Shown here: positions 17,555 to 27,070 of the stretch, in pieces
How the letters are laid out: each line of letters starts with the position of its first letter
Numbering within the stretch: position 1 is the stretch's first letter
NCBI RefSeq assembly: GCF_000717645.1
Contig: NZ_JNZZ01000004.1
Span: 248,001-312,000, forward strand
Reading direction: 5' to 3'
Origin: Streptomyces californicus
GTDB lineage: Bacteria; Actinomycetota; Actinomycetes; Streptomycetales; Streptomycetaceae
Length of the DNA stretch: 64,000 nt
Notes under the pieces: model-generated
Databases searched by the model: none
What the model was told of the DNA's origin: nothing
Seen by the model: only the letters and a program-made list of their open reading frames with translations
Made by a program: the position numbers and the translations under genes

Positions 17555-19336
17555 ATGGCCTCGGTCCCTTCCCTCGCTTCCTCGCTCCAGCAGCAGCTGG
17601 CGGACGCCCTGACGGCAGCACTGCCGGATGCCGGCGCCGCCGACCCGCTGCTGCGCCGAAGCGACCGGGCCGACTTCCAGGCCAACGGCATCCTGGCGCT
17701 CGCCAAGAAGCTCAAGGGCAACCCCCGGGAGCTGGCCTCCCAGGTGACCGCCGCCCTCCCTGCGGGTGAGCTGATCAAGGACATCGAGGTCTCCGGCCCC
17801 GGCTTCCTCAACATCACGCTCTCCGACAAGGCGATCGTCGAGACGCTGGCCGCGCGGGCCGCCGACACCGAGGGCCGCCTCGGCGTGCCGGTGGACGCCG
17901 ACGCCGGGACCACGGTCATCGACTACGCCCAGCCGAACGTGGCGAAGGAGATGCACGTCGGCCACCTGCGGTCGGCGGTCATCGGCGACGCGATGGTCAA
18001 GATCCTGGAGTTCACCGGCGAGAACGTGGTCCGGCGGCACCACATCGGCGACTGGGGCACCCAGTTCGGCATGCTCATCCAGTACCTGATCGAGCACCCG
18101 GGCGCCCTGAAGCACGACGGCGCGGCGGACGGCGCGAGCGACGGCGAGGCGGCGATGTCGACGCTGAACCGGGTCTACAAGGAGTCGCGGGCCCTGTTCG
18201 ACTCGGACGAGGAGTTCAAGGCCCGGTCCCGGGACCGGGTGGTGGCGCTCCAGGCCGGGGACCCGGAGACGCTGGAGCTGTGGCAGGGCTTCGTCGACGA
18301 GTCGAAGATCTACTTCCACTCGGTGTTCGACAAGCTCGACATGGAGGTCCGCGACCCGGACATCGTCGGTGAGTCCGGCTACAACGACATGCTGGAGGAG
18401 ACCTGCCGGATCCTGGAGGAGACGGGTGTCGCCGTCCGCTCCGAGGGTGCGCTGTGCGTGTTCTTCGACGATGTGAAGGGCCCGGACGGCAACAAGGTCC
18501 CGCTCATCGTGAAGAAGACGAACGGCGGCTACGGCTACGCGGCCACCGACCTCTCCGCGATCCGGGACCGGGTGCAGGACCTCAAGGCCGACACCCTGCT
18601 GTACGTGGTGGACGCCCGGCAGTCACTGCACTTCAAGATGGTCTTCGAGACGGCCCGGCGGGCCGGCTGGCTGAACGAGGACGTCAAGGCCGTGCAGCTC
18701 GCCTTCGGCACGGTCCTCGGCAAGGACGGCAAGCCGTTCAAGACCCGTGAGGGCGAGACCGTCCGGCTGCAGGACCTCCTGGACGAGGCGGTCGAGCGGG
18801 CCACGGCGGTCGTCCGGGAGAAGGCCGGGAAGGTGGGCCTGTCCGAGGACGAGATCGTCGAGAACGGCCGGTACGTCGGCATCGGGGCCGTGAAGTACGC
18901 GGACCTGTCGACCTCCGCCGTGCGGGACTACAAGTTCGACTTGGACCAGATGGTGGCGCTGAACGGCGACACGTCGGTGTACCTCCAGTACGCGTACGCC
19001 CGGATCCGGTCGATCCTGCGCAGGGCCGGTGACGCGGTTCCGGCCGCCCACCCGGAGCTGGAGCTGGTCCCGGCGGAGCGGGCGCTCGGTCTGCACCTGG
19101 ACCAGTTCGGCGAGGTGCTGGCGGAGGTGGCCGCGGGGTACGAGCCGCACAAGCTGGCCGCGTACCTGTACCAGCTCGCGTCGCACCTGACCACGTTCTA
19201 CGACCAGTGCCAGGTGCTCAGCCCGGACAACGCCCCCGAGGTCGTGGAGAACCGGCTGTTCCTGGTCGAGCTGACCGCCCGGACCCTGCACCGGGGGATG
19301 GCGCTGCTCGGCATCCGGACGCCCGAGAAGCTCTGA
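17555..19336 (+). CDS. argS: Arginyl-tRNA synthetase
   Basis: Encodes 593 residues. Class I synthetase that charges tRNA-Arg. The N-terminal Add-1 domain (about 1-110) is followed by [15 protein letters not shown] carrying the HIGH motif as [15 protein letters not shown], and [26 protein letters not shown]-like site is replaced by [14 protein letters not shown], as usual in this family. The C-terminal DALR domain has [18 protein letters not shown]. The ATG at 17555 is supported by family length. A strong hairpin follows the stop. Confidence 0.96.
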   Translation: MASVPSLASSLQQQLADALTAALPDAGAADPLLRRSDRADFQANGILALAKKLKGNPRELASQVTAALPAGELIKDIEVSGPGFLNITLSDKAIVETLAARAADTEGRLGVPVDADAGTTVIDYAQPNVAKEMHVGHLRSAVIGDAMVKILEFTGENVVRRHHIGDWGTQFGMLIQYLIEHPGALKHDGAADGASDGEAAMSTLNRVYKESRALFDSDEEFKARSRDRVVALQAGDPETLELWQGFVDESKIYFHSVFDKLDMEVRDPDIVGESGYNDMLEETCRILEETGVAVRSEGALCVFFDDVKGPDGNKVPLIVKKTNGGYGYAATDLSAIRDRVQDLKADTLLYVVDARQSLHFKMVFETARRAGWLNEDVKAVQLAFGTVLGKDGKPFKTREGETVRLQDLLDEAVERATAVVREKAGKVGLSEDEIVENGRYVGIGAVKYADLSTSAVRDYKFDLDQMVALNGDTSVYLQYAYARIRSILRRAGDAVPAAHPELELVPAERALGLHLDQFGEVLAEVAAGYEPHKLAAYLYQLASHLTTFYDQCQVLSPDNAPEVVENRLFLVELTARTLHRGMALLGIRTPEKL

Positions 19337-19367
19337 CGACGCTCCCGGCGCTCGACGTAGTACGCGA

Positions 19368-19401
19368 TCGGCCCCGGCGCCTGGACAGGCGCCGGGGCCG
19401 A
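19368..19401. terminator. Bidirectional terminator between argS and the monooxygenase-like gene
   Basis: Arms 19368-19382 and 19387-19401 are perfectly complementary over 15 bp with a GGAC tetraloop. It sits between the convergent stops at 19336 and 19423. Confidence 0.85.
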
Positions 19402-19422
19402 CGTGCGTACGGGAGAAGCCCC

Positions 19423-19779
19423 TCAGGGTGCGGTGAGTTCCACGACGACGTCGTAGACCGCCGGGTTCGGGGTGATCGGCTGCCGGCTCTCCTCGCGGGC
19501 GGCGCGGGTGCGGGAGGCGAAGTCGGGGTCCGCGGTGGCGGTCTCCCAGGCTTCCTGGCTCTCCCAGTGGGAGACGTTGACGAGCTGGAAGCGGGAGTCC
19601 GTGGAGCGGGCCCGGTGCATCCGGGAGTCGATGAAGCCGGGCTTGTCGCGCATGAGGCGGGCGCGCTGCTCCCACTTCTCGATGAACGCGTCGAGTTCGT
19701 CGGCGGCGATCTCGAAGACGTTGATGAAGGTGACGGGGGACTGCGGCGCGTCGGCCGTTAAGCCGTTCTCTGTGGTCAT
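19423..19779 (-). CDS. Antibiotic-biosynthesis-monooxygenase (ABM) domain protein
   Basis: Encodes 118 residues. FINVFEIAADELDAFIEKWEQRARLM and GFIDSRMHRA, then FQLVNVSHWESQEAWETA, are the ferredoxin-like ABM fold with the conserved aromatic near the second helix. Members range from quinone-forming monooxygenases to haem-degrading proteins. With no cluster partner nearby, function is unassigned. The following intergenic stretch (19800-19975) has imperfect repeats of CCGGGCTGCTGCGG. Confidence 0.85.
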   Translation of the reverse strand: MTTENGLTADAPQSPVTFINVFEIAADELDAFIEKWEQRARLMRDKPGFIDSRMHRARSTDSRFQLVNVSHWESQEAWETATADPDFASRTRAAREESRQPITPNPAVYDVVVELTAP

Positions 19780-19975
19780 GCCGCCACTCTAGGAGCCGGC
19801 CGACGGGGTGATCCGGGCGGCCGGCTTCTCGCCCGGATCACGCCGGGCTGCTGCGGGCGGCCCGGCTTCCGCTCCGGGCTGCTGCGGCGGCCCTTCGCTC
19901 GCCTTCGCCCGCTACGGACGCACCGACGGCCGGCTTCTCGCCCGCCGCCGCGCCGACGGCGGCCCGGCTCCCGGC

Positions 19976-20416
19976 CTACTGCGGGCGGCCCAGCGCCCAC
20001 CCCGACACGTCGGCGAGGCGTCCGCGCCACAGGGGCAGCGAGACCGGCGTCATGGCCCCGGCGATGAGGGTGACGTCCCTCAGGTGGATCCAGCGGGGCA
20101 GCCGGCTCGCCCCGGCCGCCTCCTCCTCGGCGCGCAGCTCCCGTACGCCTTGGTCGACCGTCTCCGGGAACTCGGCGAGCAGGTTGGCGCCCTCGCCCTC
20201 GACCTGGCGCAGGCTCCTGGCCCACTCGGCCTTCCACTGCTCGTGCCCGATGACATCGCCGTGGAGCAGGCCGCCGGGGTGGGTGAGGGTGAGCGGCAGG
20301 CTGGAGCGAGGGTCCTCGTCGAGGAGCTGGATGAGCAGCTGGAGCTGAAGGTCGGGCAGCGGTTCGGTGATCACCGCGGCGGACGGTGCCGGAGAGGTCT
20401 CGGCGGTGGCGCTCAT
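19976..20416 (-). CDS. Unknown protein, faintly GvpU-like
   Basis: Encodes 146 residues with a strong coding signature. A helical block (LQLQLLIQLLDED) is followed by a short beta stretch, LPLTLTHPGGLLHGDVIGHEQWKAEW, then an acidic helix and RWIHLRDVTLIAGAMTP. The order of helix, beta pair with a central Gly-Gly and second beta block recalls gas-vesicle accessory GvpU, but I cannot confirm this. No gas vesicle gene is nearby. No signal or membrane segment. Confidence 0.65.
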   Translation of the reverse strand: MSATAETSPAPSAAVITEPLPDLQLQLLIQLLDEDPRSSLPLTLTHPGGLLHGDVIGHEQWKAEWARSLRQVEGEGANLLAEFPETVDQGVRELRAEEEAAGASRLPRWIHLRDVTLIAGAMTPVSLPLWRGRLADVSGWALGRPQ

Positions 20417-20661
20417 GGGCCCTTCCCTTCACATGGCGGACGAGGGGTCGCCCTCCCCGCCTTCCCGGCGAACGCCGGACCACGCCCGACACCTGGAGCG
20501 GGTGTGCGGCGGGGGCGGGGAGGGGGGCGGGAGCCGCCCCGGTTCTTCCGTGCGGGGAGGGGCGGGGAGGGGCGGCGGCCCGGGTGCCGCCCGCGGGTCT
20601 TCCGTGCGGGGCGGCGGCCTCCGGAAGCCGCGACCGGCGGAACCCGGTTCTCCCGTGCGGA
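20417..20661. repeat. GC-rich gap with three TCTTCCGTGCGG-like copies
   Basis: Near-copies of TTCTTCCGTGCGG occur at about 20543, 20597 and 20659, separated by G-rich runs. No gene seen. Confidence 0.6.
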
Positions 20662-21894
20662 TCAGAGGAAGCGGCGGATGGGGACGACGGCCGCTTCCCG
20701 GGCCCGCTGGAGGAGGTCGCGCCGCTTCCACCGGGCGCGCTCGATCAGCACGCTCTTCTCGCGGTCCTCGTCGAAGTGGCCGTCGAGGGTGGCGGTGAAG
20801 TCGCGGTCGAGGACGGCGAGCATGACCTCCTCGTCGTGGTCGAGGGAGCGCCGGTTGAAGTTGGTGGAGCCGATGAGGGAGGCGACCCGGTCCACGGTGA
20901 TGGACTTCGTGTGCATCATCGTCGGCTGGTACTGGTAGATCTTCACGCCGCAGGCGGTCAGCTCCTCGTAGTACCGCTGCCCGGCGAGCTGGCAGACCCG
21001 CTTGTCGGTGTGCGGGCCGGGGAGCAGGATCTCGACCTCCACCCCGCGCCGGGCGGCGGCGCAGAGGAGCCCGGTGAAGTAGGCGTCGGGAGCGAAGTAG
21101 GCGGTGGTGAGGCGGACGCGTTCCTCGGCGGACTCCAGGACGACCCGGATCAGGGTCTGCATGTCCTGCCAGCCGAGGGAGGCGGAGCCCCGGACGACCT
21201 GGACGATCGAGTCGCCGTGGTGCTCCTCCGTGATGAACCGGTCGCTGTCGTCGAACAGCTCGTCGTGGCACTCGGCCCAGTTCTGGGCGAACGCGGCGGC
21301 CAGTCCGTCGACGGCGGGCCCGGTGACCTTGACGTGGGTGTCCCGCCACTCGCGCTCGTTGCGGGCGTCGCCGCACCACTCCTCGGCTATCCCGACACCG
21401 CCGGTGAACGCGGTCTGCTCGTCGACGACGAGGACCTTGCGGTGGCAGCGGTGGTTCTGCTTGAGCGGCGAGAGGTAGAGGGGCTTGCGGAACCAGGTGA
21501 CGGTGACGCCGGCCTCGTCCATCATGGCCAGCTGGTCCTTCTCGATGAGCCGCGACCCGAACCCGTCGAGCATGAGCCGCACCCGGACCCCGGCGCGGGC
21601 GCGGTCGGCCAGGGCCTCGGCGAACTTGAGGGCGATGTCACCCCGCCAGTAGACGAAGGTCATCAGGTCCACGGTGTGCTCGGCGCCCCGGATCGCCTCC
21701 AGCATCGCGCCGAAGATCTGGTCGCCGTTGCGGAGCGGGACGAGGGCGTTGCCCTCGGTGGCGGCAATCCCTATCAGCCGCTCCAGCCTGCGTCTGAGCC
21801 GGAGGGTCCGCCGCTCGCAGGTGCGATCGTCCAGGGCCGGTCGGTCGGTGGCTTCGGGGGCGTCGGCAGCGGTTTCAGCGGTAGTGGCGGACAT
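20662..21894 (-). CDS. Phospholipase D / cardiolipin-synthase-like protein
   Basis: Encodes 410 residues with two HKD catalytic motifs: HRCHRKVLVVDEQTAFTGG near residue 155 and MHTKSITVDRVASLIGSTNFN near residue 335. This pair forms the active site of the PLD superfamily, which transfers phosphatidyl groups via a phosphohistidine. NREWRDTH and VRLTTAYFAPD support the cardiolipin-synthase subgroup. It lacks N-terminal membrane helices, unlike ClsA, and so resembles the soluble or peripheral ClsB type. Substrate specificity is inferred only. Confidence 0.9.
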   Translation of the reverse strand: MSATTAETAADAPEATDRPALDDRTCERRTLRLRRRLERLIGIAATEGNALVPLRNGDQIFGAMLEAIRGAEHTVDLMTFVYWRGDIALKFAEALADRARAGVRVRLMLDGFGSRLIEKDQLAMMDEAGVTVTWFRKPLYLSPLKQNHRCHRKVLVVDEQTAFTGGVGIAEEWCGDARNEREWRDTHVKVTGPAVDGLAAAFAQNWAECHDELFDDSDRFITEEHHGDSIVQVVRGSASLGWQDMQTLIRVVLESAEERVRLTTAYFAPDAYFTGLLCAAARRGVEVEILLPGPHTDKRVCQLAGQRYYEELTACGVKIYQYQPTMMHTKSITVDRVASLIGSTNFNRRSLDHDEEVMLAVLDRDFTATLDGHFDEDREKSVLIERARWKRRDLLQRAREAAVVPIRRFL

Positions 21895-22350
21895 GTTTCA
21901 CCTGGTGGGGTACGGGGGTGGGGCGGCCGTACACCGTCGTCGCGCGGCGGCGGGGCTGCCAGGGCCTCGCAGACTGTACTCCCGAGTCCTGTCCGCGTGT
22001 ACGGCTGCTATCGGTCAGCGTCCGGAGGCGGCGACGGCTCGGGCACTCGCTCCGCCCGTCTTCCCCGCCTCGCCCGTTTCACCCATCGCCCGGGGCCCCG
22101 CCCGCCCCCGCACGTATGCGGTGTCCTCGCGTGCGCCGGGCCGCGTCCGTCGCGCCTGCCGGGCCTCACACGTATGCCGTGTCCACCGGGCCTCGCCCGC
22201 CCCCGTACGTACGCCGTGTCCTGGCGTCTGCCGGGCCGCGTCCGTCGCGCCTGCCGGGCTCCCCCGGCGCGCGCCCGCCCGTCAGCCTGCGCGCGGTACG
22301 GCGGCGGCGGGCCCTTCTTCCCGGACCGGCGCCCTTCTACGCTGACCGGC
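21895..22350. other. Divergent intergenic region with duplicated segments
   Basis: About 455 bases without a convincing gene between divergent CDSs. It contains two 66-base copies (22099-22164 and 22194-22259) and a partial third piece near 22165-22180. Confidence 0.6.
22099..22259. repeat. 66-bp direct repeat, two copies, 95-bp period
   Basis: 22099-22164 and 22194-22259 match at nearly all positions; the most conserved part is CCGGGCCGCGTCCGTCGCG with flanks. The spacer contains a partial extra copy (CACGTATGCCGTGTCC). Confidence 0.85.
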
Positions 22351-22710
22351 ATGTCGTTCATCCTGCCGCTCAACCACGCCGTGCCGATACCGGTCGGACA
22401 CACCGTCGAGGTGACCGAGTACGCGGACACCCGGCCGGAGAAGAAGCGCAAGGGCTGGGATCTGAGCGAGGCGTTCCGCCACCCGGTCGTCCTCGATCTG
22501 GACACCGGCATCCGCTACATGAACCACGTCCACGCCAGCCGCGCCGGCAACGGCGGCAACAGCTTCGCGGCCAACCCGTACCCGCTCACCCCGCGCGCCG
22601 ACCTCGTCGTCAGCCGCGTCTACCGGGCCAGGGTCACCGCCTGCACGATCGTCGCGGTCGAGGGCCTGGACACCCAGCACACGGCCCTCGCCCTGGAACG
22701 GCTGGACTGA
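22351..22710 (+). CDS. Unknown small protein
   Basis: Encodes 119 residues beginning MSFILPLNHAVPIP. It is rich in beta-prone residues (VLDLDTGIRYMNHVHASR, RADLVVSRVYRARVTACTIVAVEGLD) and has no signal peptide. GC-rich third codon positions support it. No known motif recognised. Its start at 22351 is preceded by GCTGACCGGC with only a weak ribosome site. Confidence 0.6.
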   Translation: MSFILPLNHAVPIPVGHTVEVTEYADTRPEKKRKGWDLSEAFRHPVVLDLDTGIRYMNHVHASRAGNGGNSFAANPYPLTPRADLVVSRVYRARVTACTIVAVEGLDTQHTALALERLD

Positions 22711-22766
22711 CGGGGGCCCCGCCTCCTCCGCCTGAGCCGGGTCCGCCGAGGGGGAAGCCGGCGGCG

Positions 22767-23348
22767 TCAGCCCGAAGCGGACGGGCTCGGCACCGGGGAC
22801 GCGGCCGACCAGAAGTCCGAGCGGACGTCGGGCGTGGGGATCTTGCCTTCGTACGCGCGGCCGTTCGCCGCCTTCGTGGGCGGAGCCACCTCCGACTTGT
22901 CCACACAGGGAGTGGTGACCTCGAAGAACGCCTGTCCCTTGTAGCCGAAGCTGACTCTGATGCCGAAGCCGTCCGGGGATGTGGCAATGATCGTCGGCAG
23001 GTCCTTGCTCGGATTGACCGTGCCGATCCGGTAGTCATTCGCCTTCCAGAAGCGCTCGACCACACCCAGGAAGTTACCCCGCCGCTGTTCCGAGATGACC
23101 GTCATCACCGCCCAATAGCGCGATACATCGCACCTGCCGGTCGTCGTCGCGCGGTGGGTCCATGCGACCTCCGGCTTGACCTCTCCGACCGTCGCGTAGA
23201 ACATCCCGTCGGCATGTTCCGCCGCCGCCTGCATGTCCATTCCCGTGGACGCCCCTTTCTCATTATGGGATTCACTCAACAGCCCGCACCCAGCGAGCAG
23301 TACGCCGATCGCGACCATCACGGAAAACCGGCGAAAAGCCTGCTTCAT
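22767..23348 (-). CDS. Secreted lipoprotein, third gene of effector-like operon
   Basis: Encodes 193 residues from ATG at 23348 (GGTGAGG ribosome site) or 196 from a GTG at 23357 that overlaps the upstream TGA. The signal peptide ends in VLLAGC. The mature part has a TTTGRCDVSRYW and a later TTPCVDKSE, so two cysteines could form a disulfide. DGFGIRVSFGYKGQAFFEVTTPC suggests a beta-rich fold. No family recognised. Immediate coupling to the hydrolase gene makes a protective or partner role plausible. Confidence 0.75.
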   Translation of the reverse strand: MKQAFRRFSVMVAIGVLLAGCGLLSESHNEKGASTGMDMQAAAEHADGMFYATVGEVKPEVAWTHRATTTGRCDVSRYWAVMTVISEQRRGNFLGVVERFWKANDYRIGTVNPSKDLPTIIATSPDGFGIRVSFGYKGQAFFEVTTPCVDKSEVAPPTKAANGRAYEGKIPTPDVRSDFWSAASPVPSPSASG

Positions 23349-23353
23349 GCGCC

Positions 23354-25186
23354 TCACCGATGCTTCTCCCTCACAATGTGTTCAGGACTTCCACCGACGA
23401 TCTTCGCGATGCTTTCCGCTGAATCCTGATCCTTCACTGGATCGAAATATTGGGAATGAGCATCGAACAGACCGGCCTCAAAAACCATCCTCGGCCCGTC
23501 GTCCACCCGGAAGCGCTGGGCCCCGAAGGCTTCGCTCGCCGGATCCTTACCGAAATACACATCGTCGTTCCCGGCATCGAAAAGGTCACGCCCGACCTCG
23601 ATTCCCGCCGGCACCCCGAGCGGGCCTCCCAGCACACTCCCTGCTATCACGCCGAGCCCAACCTCTCTCTTCGACGGCAGGTGGGTGACCGGGTCGTTAT
23701 CGGCAGCACCGACGAACACATGGTCCTTACCGACACCAAGTTCTGTTGCCTTCTGCGCGTCCACGCCAGGGCTGCCGAGCAGGATCACATCGTCAACGCC
23801 TGGGATCCCGCCCGCCTGCTGTGCTGCCGTGCCCACGGTCAGCGAGCCGTAGGAGTGCCCGATCGCCGTCACGTGCGGATCCTCGTGCGCATTCGTCACC
23901 GAGAGGCCCGACATGAACTCGTTGTACGCCGGTGCGCCCCGTTGCGCATCACCCTTATCCATCACGTCCACATTCTGTGGAGCGTCGTAGCCCAGCCAGA
24001 TGATGGCGGCGCTGGACGGATCCACTTCTTGCGCACCAAGGGCCGTATCCTGGGCTCGCTTCATGGTTTCTTCGACAAAATCGCCGTCAAGCTTGGTGCC
24101 GAGACCGGGGACGTAGGCCGCAACGTGCTTCGACGCGTCTGGATCTCCGTACGAGACGATCGCGCGTCCGTTGCTCTCGGACCCGATCCCCAAGAGGAAC
24201 ATGGGTGGATTGCTCGGCTTTTCGAGTTTGTCCTGGAGCATTCGGAGGGCATCAATTTTGTCCTTCGCGTCGTCACCGCCCCGACGTTCCAGCGCCTCGA
24301 TGAGGAGCGGGAGGTGCCTGCGGTTCGCCTCGTCGCGCATCACCGCCGGAATGCCGTCGAGATCGCCGATCAGGTCCGGGGCAACCTTCAGGTACTCCTG
24401 CCGTTGTTCTTCGGACAGCCCGTCCCACCACCTCTTACGCTCGGCGGGGTCCTTGTCCTGCGGGATGCCTTCGGCGAGATGCATACCTGCGGTGGAGCGG
24501 ACATCGGCAGTGTCCCGGGCTACGTCCTTCAGCGTGGCCGCCGTGACGTCCAGGCCCTTCTCCGCCCTCAGGCCATGGAGTACCTTCGCGTACCGCGCGT
24601 CGATCTCCTGTGCGGACCGTACGGCTCGGGCGATACGGTCGGCCACTTCCTGCGCCTTCGCCGCGTTGGGATTCGTCGGCACGAACCCGGAGTACCCGGG
24701 ATGCAACGACCGCTGTCCCGGCGGGCCGAGGCCGGATCGGTCCAACGGGAGACGGGCGTCTCCCTGAGAATTGCCGCCTGCCGCTTCCCGCTTGGCTCCG
24801 GTCATGTCTGCGACCTCGGTAGCCGGGTAGCTCACGGAGCCGTCTTCTCGCACGGTGAAGTTCAGCGCGGCAGCATCATCGAGTGCCTGCTTCAACTGGC
24901 TCTGCGGCTCGGCGAGATCACCGGCGAGCCCGTTGAGTGCCGTACGGACCAGTCCGCATTCCGTCTGCAGATACTGGAAATTCCGGCTGAGACGCCGGAG
25001 CCCGCGAAGGGCGGCTTCCGCGGACTCGCTCTCCTGGGTCTCGCGGAGCTTCGCTGACATCGCGCGGTCGACCTGTCCCCGGTCAGCGGCCGATCGGCTC
25101 GACACCTCGTGCCATCTGTCGCCCGCTTGCGTGAGACCGGAAGTCTTGAGATCGCGCAGCATCTGCCAGGTGAGGGCGGGGGTCAT
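23354..25186 (-). CDS. Alpha/beta hydrolase (DUF1023-type) with helical N-terminal domain
   Basis: Encodes 610 residues. Residues 1-220 are predicted long helices (LTWQMLRDLKTSGL, AALRGLRRLSRNFQYLQTEC), like substrates of ESX/type VII-like pathways. A middle part contains KRWWDGLSEEQRQEYLKVAPDLIGDLDGIPA-type text, typical before DUF1023. The C-terminal hydrolase has VAAYVPGLGTKLDG, AIIWLGYDAP and the nucleophile elbow GHSYGS near residue 440, then VGAADNDPV. Start ATG at 25186 lies 5 bases after the upstream gene, with GAAGG. Substrate unknown. Confidence 0.85.
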   Translation of the reverse strand: MTPALTWQMLRDLKTSGLTQAGDRWHEVSSRSAADRGQVDRAMSAKLRETQESESAEAALRGLRRLSRNFQYLQTECGLVRTALNGLAGDLAEPQSQLKQALDDAAALNFTVREDGSVSYPATEVADMTGAKREAAGGNSQGDARLPLDRSGLGPPGQRSLHPGYSGFVPTNPNAAKAQEVADRIARAVRSAQEIDARYAKVLHGLRAEKGLDVTAATLKDVARDTADVRSTAGMHLAEGIPQDKDPAERKRWWDGLSEEQRQEYLKVAPDLIGDLDGIPAVMRDEANRRHLPLLIEALERRGGDDAKDKIDALRMLQDKLEKPSNPPMFLLGIGSESNGRAIVSYGDPDASKHVAAYVPGLGTKLDGDFVEETMKRAQDTALGAQEVDPSSAAIIWLGYDAPQNVDVMDKGDAQRGAPAYNEFMSGLSVTNAHEDPHVTAIGHSYGSLTVGTAAQQAGGIPGVDDVILLGSPGVDAQKATELGVGKDHVFVGAADNDPVTHLPSKREVGLGVIAGSVLGGPLGVPAGIEVGRDLFDAGNDDVYFGKDPASEAFGAQRFRVDDGPRMVFEAGLFDAHSQYFDPVKDQDSAESIAKIVGGSPEHIVREKHR

Positions 25187-25191
25187 CGCCT

Positions 25192-25614
25192 TCAATCCAC
25201 CGCGTCGGGGACGTGGACTCCCTTGACGGACGACTTGACAGCAATCTCCGACTCCCCCATTTCCTTGGCGACCGTCAGCAGACTCCCCGCGAGTTGTCCG
25301 CACTCGTCCCGTACGGCTTGGAGGCGGTCCTCCCAGGACGTCAGCACACTCTTGAGGGCCGCGACAGAGCTGAGACCGGTTGTCCCCGCCTGGACGCCTT
25401 CGTGGCCTCGCTTGAGTACCGACCTGCTCGTCTCGGTCCTGGTCCGCAGTTCCCCGGCCGTACCGGAGGCACTGGTCCAAGGCCCTTTGGAATGCTTGAG
25501 GTTCCCAGTTCCACCTCCTTCGGCCCCGAGGCTGGAGGATGCCGAGGCAAGCCTCATCGCCGGCTCATCGCCGCCCGGTCCGAACAGTTCCTGCCAGCGC
25601 TCCGAACTGGACAT
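25192..25614 (-). CDS. WXG100-like helical protein, first gene of effector-like operon
   Basis: Encodes 140 residues. Two helical blocks flank GPWTSASGTAGELRTRT, and the C-terminal helix has LTSWEDRLQAVRDECGQLAGSL. Short helical-hairpin proteins of this kind precede DUF1023 hydrolases in Streptomyces and resemble ESX partners, although a strict W-x-G turn is not visible. Start chosen at ATG 25614 because GGGGG lies 6 bases upstream of it; the ATG at 25620 would abut that site. Confidence 0.7.
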   Translation of the reverse strand: MSSSERWQELFGPGGDEPAMRLASASSSLGAEGGGTGNLKHSKGPWTSASGTAGELRTRTETSRSVLKRGHEGVQAGTTGLSSVAALKSVLTSWEDRLQAVRDECGQLAGSLLTVAKEMGESEIAVKSSVKGVHVPDAVD

Positions 25615-25893
25615 GGCCATCCCCCGTTTGTACGCGTTCCCTGTCTGCGATGCGAGAGAGTAGCGCGGCGAGCGAAACATGTATGCGATCGAGAACAATT
25701 TTCGGACACGAAGCGGTTGGCGAGCCGTGACAGTCGGACCCGGGCGCTTGCGCACGCACCGACTGCGAAGAGATCTCCAGGGCCACGGAATCCCGCAGGC
25801 GACACCGGAACGCCCTGTCCGTCGAGCTCGCGGCGTCCCTTGCCGCAGTCCGTACGGCCCGTGGTGAACTCACCGCCGCTACTCTGCCCACCC

Positions 25894-26523
25894 ATGAGCG
25901 ACCGACGATCCTCCCCGCGCCCCGCCGTCGCGGACGGAAGCACTGCCGGGTACTCCGAAGCAGCCGACGCGCTGGCCGTCCAGTACGAGCAGGTCAGCTT
26001 CGAGGAGGTCCACCGCGAGGTGCTGCACCTGCTGCCCGTCGCGCCTGCCCGCGTCCTGGACGTGGGCGCGGGCACCGGGCGGGACGCCGCGGCGCTGGCG
26101 GCTCGCGGGTACCGGTGCGTGGCGGCGGAGCCGACCGCCGAACTACGCGCACACGGAGAGCGGATCCACGGGACCCGAACCGTTCACTGGGTGGACGACG
26201 CCCTCCCCGAACTGCCGCTCCACCGGCACCCGGGCCGCTTCGACGCCGTCTTCGCCACAGCGGTGTGGATGCACCTGAACGAGGCGGAGCGCAGGGGATC
26301 GATGGCAAGGACAGCCTCGTTGCTGGCGCCGGAAGGCCGGTTCTTCCTCACTCTGCGGCACGGCCCCGTCCCTGAGGGCCGCCGCATGTTCGACGTCTCG
26401 GCGGCCGAAACGGTGCTCTTGGGCCGTTCGTACGGCTTGCGGGTGGTACACCGCAGCGAGCGCGACGATCTTCACGGCCGCGAGGGAGTCCGCTGGACTC
26501 GCCTGGTGCTTGCGGCGGGGTGA
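25894..26523 (+). CDS. Class I SAM-dependent methyltransferase
   Basis: Encodes 209 residues. The SAM-binding motif I is VLDVGAGTGRDAAALAARGY near residue 50, the motif II acidic residue follows in VAAEPT, and FDAVFATAVWMHL is the post-II block. The C-terminus (GRFFLTLRHGP, VRWTRLVLA) is the usual alternate beta sheet. Target molecule unknown. ATG at 25894. The next gene is convergent 28 bases away. Confidence 0.88.
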   Translation: MSDRRSSPRPAVADGSTAGYSEAADALAVQYEQVSFEEVHREVLHLLPVAPARVLDVGAGTGRDAAALAARGYRCVAAEPTAELRAHGERIHGTRTVHWVDDALPELPLHRHPGRFDAVFATAVWMHLNEAERRGSMARTASLLAPEGRFFLTLRHGPVPEGRRMFDVSAAETVLLGRSYGLRVVHRSERDDLHGREGVRWTRLVLAAG

Positions 26524-26551
26524 TACGGCGCACTCACCGCCCCGGCCCCCG

Positions 26552-27070
26552 TCAGACCGTCCGGCCGAGGGCGGTGCGGGCCGCCAGGCGGAATTCCTTG
26601 ATCGCGGTGTAGAGGGCTTGCTCCCGTTCCGCGGCGAGGGCCGCGTCCTCGGTGGTGCGGGTGGTGTCGCCCGCGCGGGCGTTCTCGGCCATGCGGCGCA
26701 TGACGTACGAGAGGTCGGCGGAGGCGTCGGTGACGCGGCTCGCGAGGTCCGCGACGGAGGCCGGTCCCTCCAGGATGACGACCTCGCACGCCCGGTGGAC
26801 CTCGCGGGCCAGGGCGACGAAGCGGTCCGTCCGCTCATCGAGGGCCGCCGGATCGGGCCGGTCCGAGCGGAGGACGTCGAGCACCGCGTCCATGGCGAGA
26901 TCGCGGTCGTGGAGGGCGCTCAGGTATCGGGCGTACGCGTCCCGCCGGTGCTGGCGGTTCTGCTGGGCGTGCTGGGAGCGGGCCTGGGCCCGTCCGGTGA
27001 CCACGGCGGCCCCGAGGGTCGCGGCGCAGCCGACGGCGGCGCCCAGGAGCGCGGCGAGTCCTGAGTCCAT
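26552..27070 (-). CDS. Unknown protein with N-terminal membrane segment
   Basis: Encodes 172 residues. A hydrophobic Gly/Ala helix (about 3-25: LAALLGAAVGCAATLGAAVV) is followed by a long, mostly helical cytoplasmic region rich in Arg/Asp/Glu/Ala (RDAYARYLSALHDRDLAMDAVLDVL). This is typical of small coiled-coil membrane-anchored proteins common in Streptomyces. No motif assigns a function. Confidence 0.7.
   Translation of the reverse strand: MDSGLAALLGAAVGCAATLGAAVVTGRAQARSQHAQQNRQHRRDAYARYLSALHDRDLAMDAVLDVLRSDRPDPAALDERTDRFVALAREVHRACEVVILEGPASVADLASRVTDASADLSYVMRRMAENARAGDTTRTTEDAALAAEREQALYTAIKEFRLAARTALGRTV

Noticed and set aside
15860..18319. An 819-residue open minus-strand frame over lysS and argS
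   Set aside because: Overlaps two certain synthetase genes in the wrong frames and is compositionally biased (Arg/Gly/Ala).
19976..20416. Assigning the 146-residue protein firmly as gas vesicle GvpU
   Set aside because: Resemblance is weak and no other gas vesicle gene is nearby, so it is left as unknown.
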